From: Thioalkalivibrio paradoxus ARh 1
GTDB lineage: Bacteria; Pseudomonadota; Gammaproteobacteria; Ectothiorhodospirales; Ectothiorhodospiraceae
Direction of reading: 5' to 3'
NCBI RefSeq assembly: GCF_000227685.2
Contig: NZ_CP007029.1
Span: 2,454,501 to 2,518,500 of the forward strand
Length of the DNA stretch: 64,000 nt
Translations under genes and position numbers: made by a program
Notes under the pieces: model-generated
Seen by the model: only the letters and a program-made list of their open reading frames with translations
Databases searched by the model: none
What the model was told of the DNA's origin: nothing
Part shown: piece by piece, positions 63,503 through 64,000 of the stretch
Position numbering within the stretch: the stretch's first letter is position 1
Layout: each line of letters starts with the position of its first letter

Positions 63503-63840
63503 ATCGCTCGCTGGCTGAGGGATTCGTCCCGCCCCGAGGCATGGCCGGTGCCGGCGCGCCCACGTCGTTTCGCAGTCTGCCGACGCGGCGCCCGGAGGAC
63601 GGCCAATTCGTTTCGTCTGCCAGCCACCGAGGCAAGTACTACTCTCTGGAAAACCCCCAGCGACCTCCTATACTCCTGAATTACGGGGTTTTCGCGGCAG
63701 CGGCGCGGGTTTCTCCGAACCGTCGCCGCTCTGCCCCGTAACCGAACCGTGGGCCGGTTCCACCGGCGAACCACCGGTCCGGCCGACCACACAACGAGGG
63801 CACAAGCCCCGCCGCACCGAGTTGCGAGGAGGAGGAGTCG
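63503..63840. other. Upstream region of the formate dehydrogenase gene
   Basis: No ORF. It contains a TATACT -10-like hexamer at 63669-63674 without a good -35, GC-rich inverted sequence near 63750-63780, and a strong GAGGAGGAGGAG ribosome-binding site before the 63841 ATG. Confidence 0.45.
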
Positions 63841-64000
63841 ATGCAAGTCACACGACGAACGTTCTTGAAGATATGCGCGGCGGGGATGGGCAGCTCCACC
63901 CTCGTCGCGCTGGGCTTCTCGCCCACGGAACTGCAGGCGTCGGTGCGCAGCTTCAAGCTCGCACGCACCACCGAGGCCCGAAGCACCTGCCCCTACTGCT
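63841..64000 (+). CDS. fdnG: Formate dehydrogenase alpha subunit, N-terminus (cut by window)
   Basis: The first 53 codons show a twin-arginine signal (VTRRTFLKICAAGMGSSTL) followed by the start of the mature Mo/W-bis-MGD formate dehydrogenase (SVRSFKLARTTEARSTCPYC, where the cysteines begin the first iron-sulfur cluster motif). This matches periplasmic FdnG/FdoG-type subunits. The remainder, including the selenocysteine or cysteine active site, lies beyond the window. Confidence 0.85.
   Translation, partial: MQVTRRTFLKICAAGMGSSTLVALGFSPTELQASVRSFKLARTTEARSTCPYC

Overview
The window is high-GC Gammaproteobacterial chromosome. Gene orders such as lgt-thyA-folA, ygfB-pepP-ubiH-ubiI, a zapB-like gene-zapA-6S RNA-fau, and nusB-ribH fit that class. 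Ornithine-lipid acyltransferase, a GH100 invertase, an atypical UppP and very abundant palindromic repeats suggest a halophilic or haloalkaliphilic purple-sulfur-type lineage (Ectothiorhodospiraceae or a relative). That lineage call is inference; no rRNA or tRNA gene was seen.

Layout: 1-2.1 kb holds lgt (5' cut by the window edge), thyA and folA, followed by a bacteriohemerythrin. 2.8-5.7 kb is a divergent zinc-uptake locus (znuCB against znuA) with a Zur-like box between; ZnuA carries an 18-unit histidine repeat. 5.7-11.1 kb holds dgkA and the glycine cleavage operon gcvT-gcvH-gcvPA-gcvPB behind a tandem glycine riboswitch. 11.6-16 kb is the ubiquinone/pepP/ygfB operon, then the zapB-like gene, zapA, 6S RNA, fau and an EVE-domain gene.

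18.5-31.4 kb is an accessory island: a PAS histidine kinase, a CxxC carboxymuconolactone-decarboxylase-like protein, and a type I restriction-modification system (hsdR ... hsdS, hsdM). The hsd genes are interleaved with HigBA, a BrnA antitoxin whose toxin is reduced to its last codons, a GIY-YIG protein and an unknown protein. Miniature inverted-repeat elements are scattered through the island. 32-34.4 kb holds divergent ilvA and rpiA.

35-38.8 kb carries the most interesting system: an HvfX-HvfA-HvfB-HvfC type RiPP operon. It encodes a DoxX membrane protein, a Cys-rich secreted precursor with three (E/Q)GxCGEGxCGG motifs, an MNIO/DUF692 maturase and its DUF2063 partner. In characterised relatives such operons make modified, copper-binding peptides.

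39-51 kb is a region of mixed and decaying genes: a lipoprotein, a truncated AraC regulator, a minimal HAMP-GAF protein, a beta-barrel protein, UppP, DUF1015, a GH100 invertase, remnants of acetolactate synthase and of an FMN glutamate-synthase-like gene, a DUF3179 protein, and a small secreted three-repeat protein. 51-64 kb holds a porin, pgpA, thiL, nusB and ribH, then an envelope/lipid cluster (two GT4 glycosyltransferases, PAP2 phosphatase, OlsB acyltransferase, LpxH-like phosphoesterase) with an atypical pyruvate kinase, and the start of a formate dehydrogenase gene.

At least twelve copies of a ~196-bp palindromic element (family A) and several of two other miniature elements (families B and C) fill most intergenic gaps. 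At several sites they come with duplicated flanking sequence.
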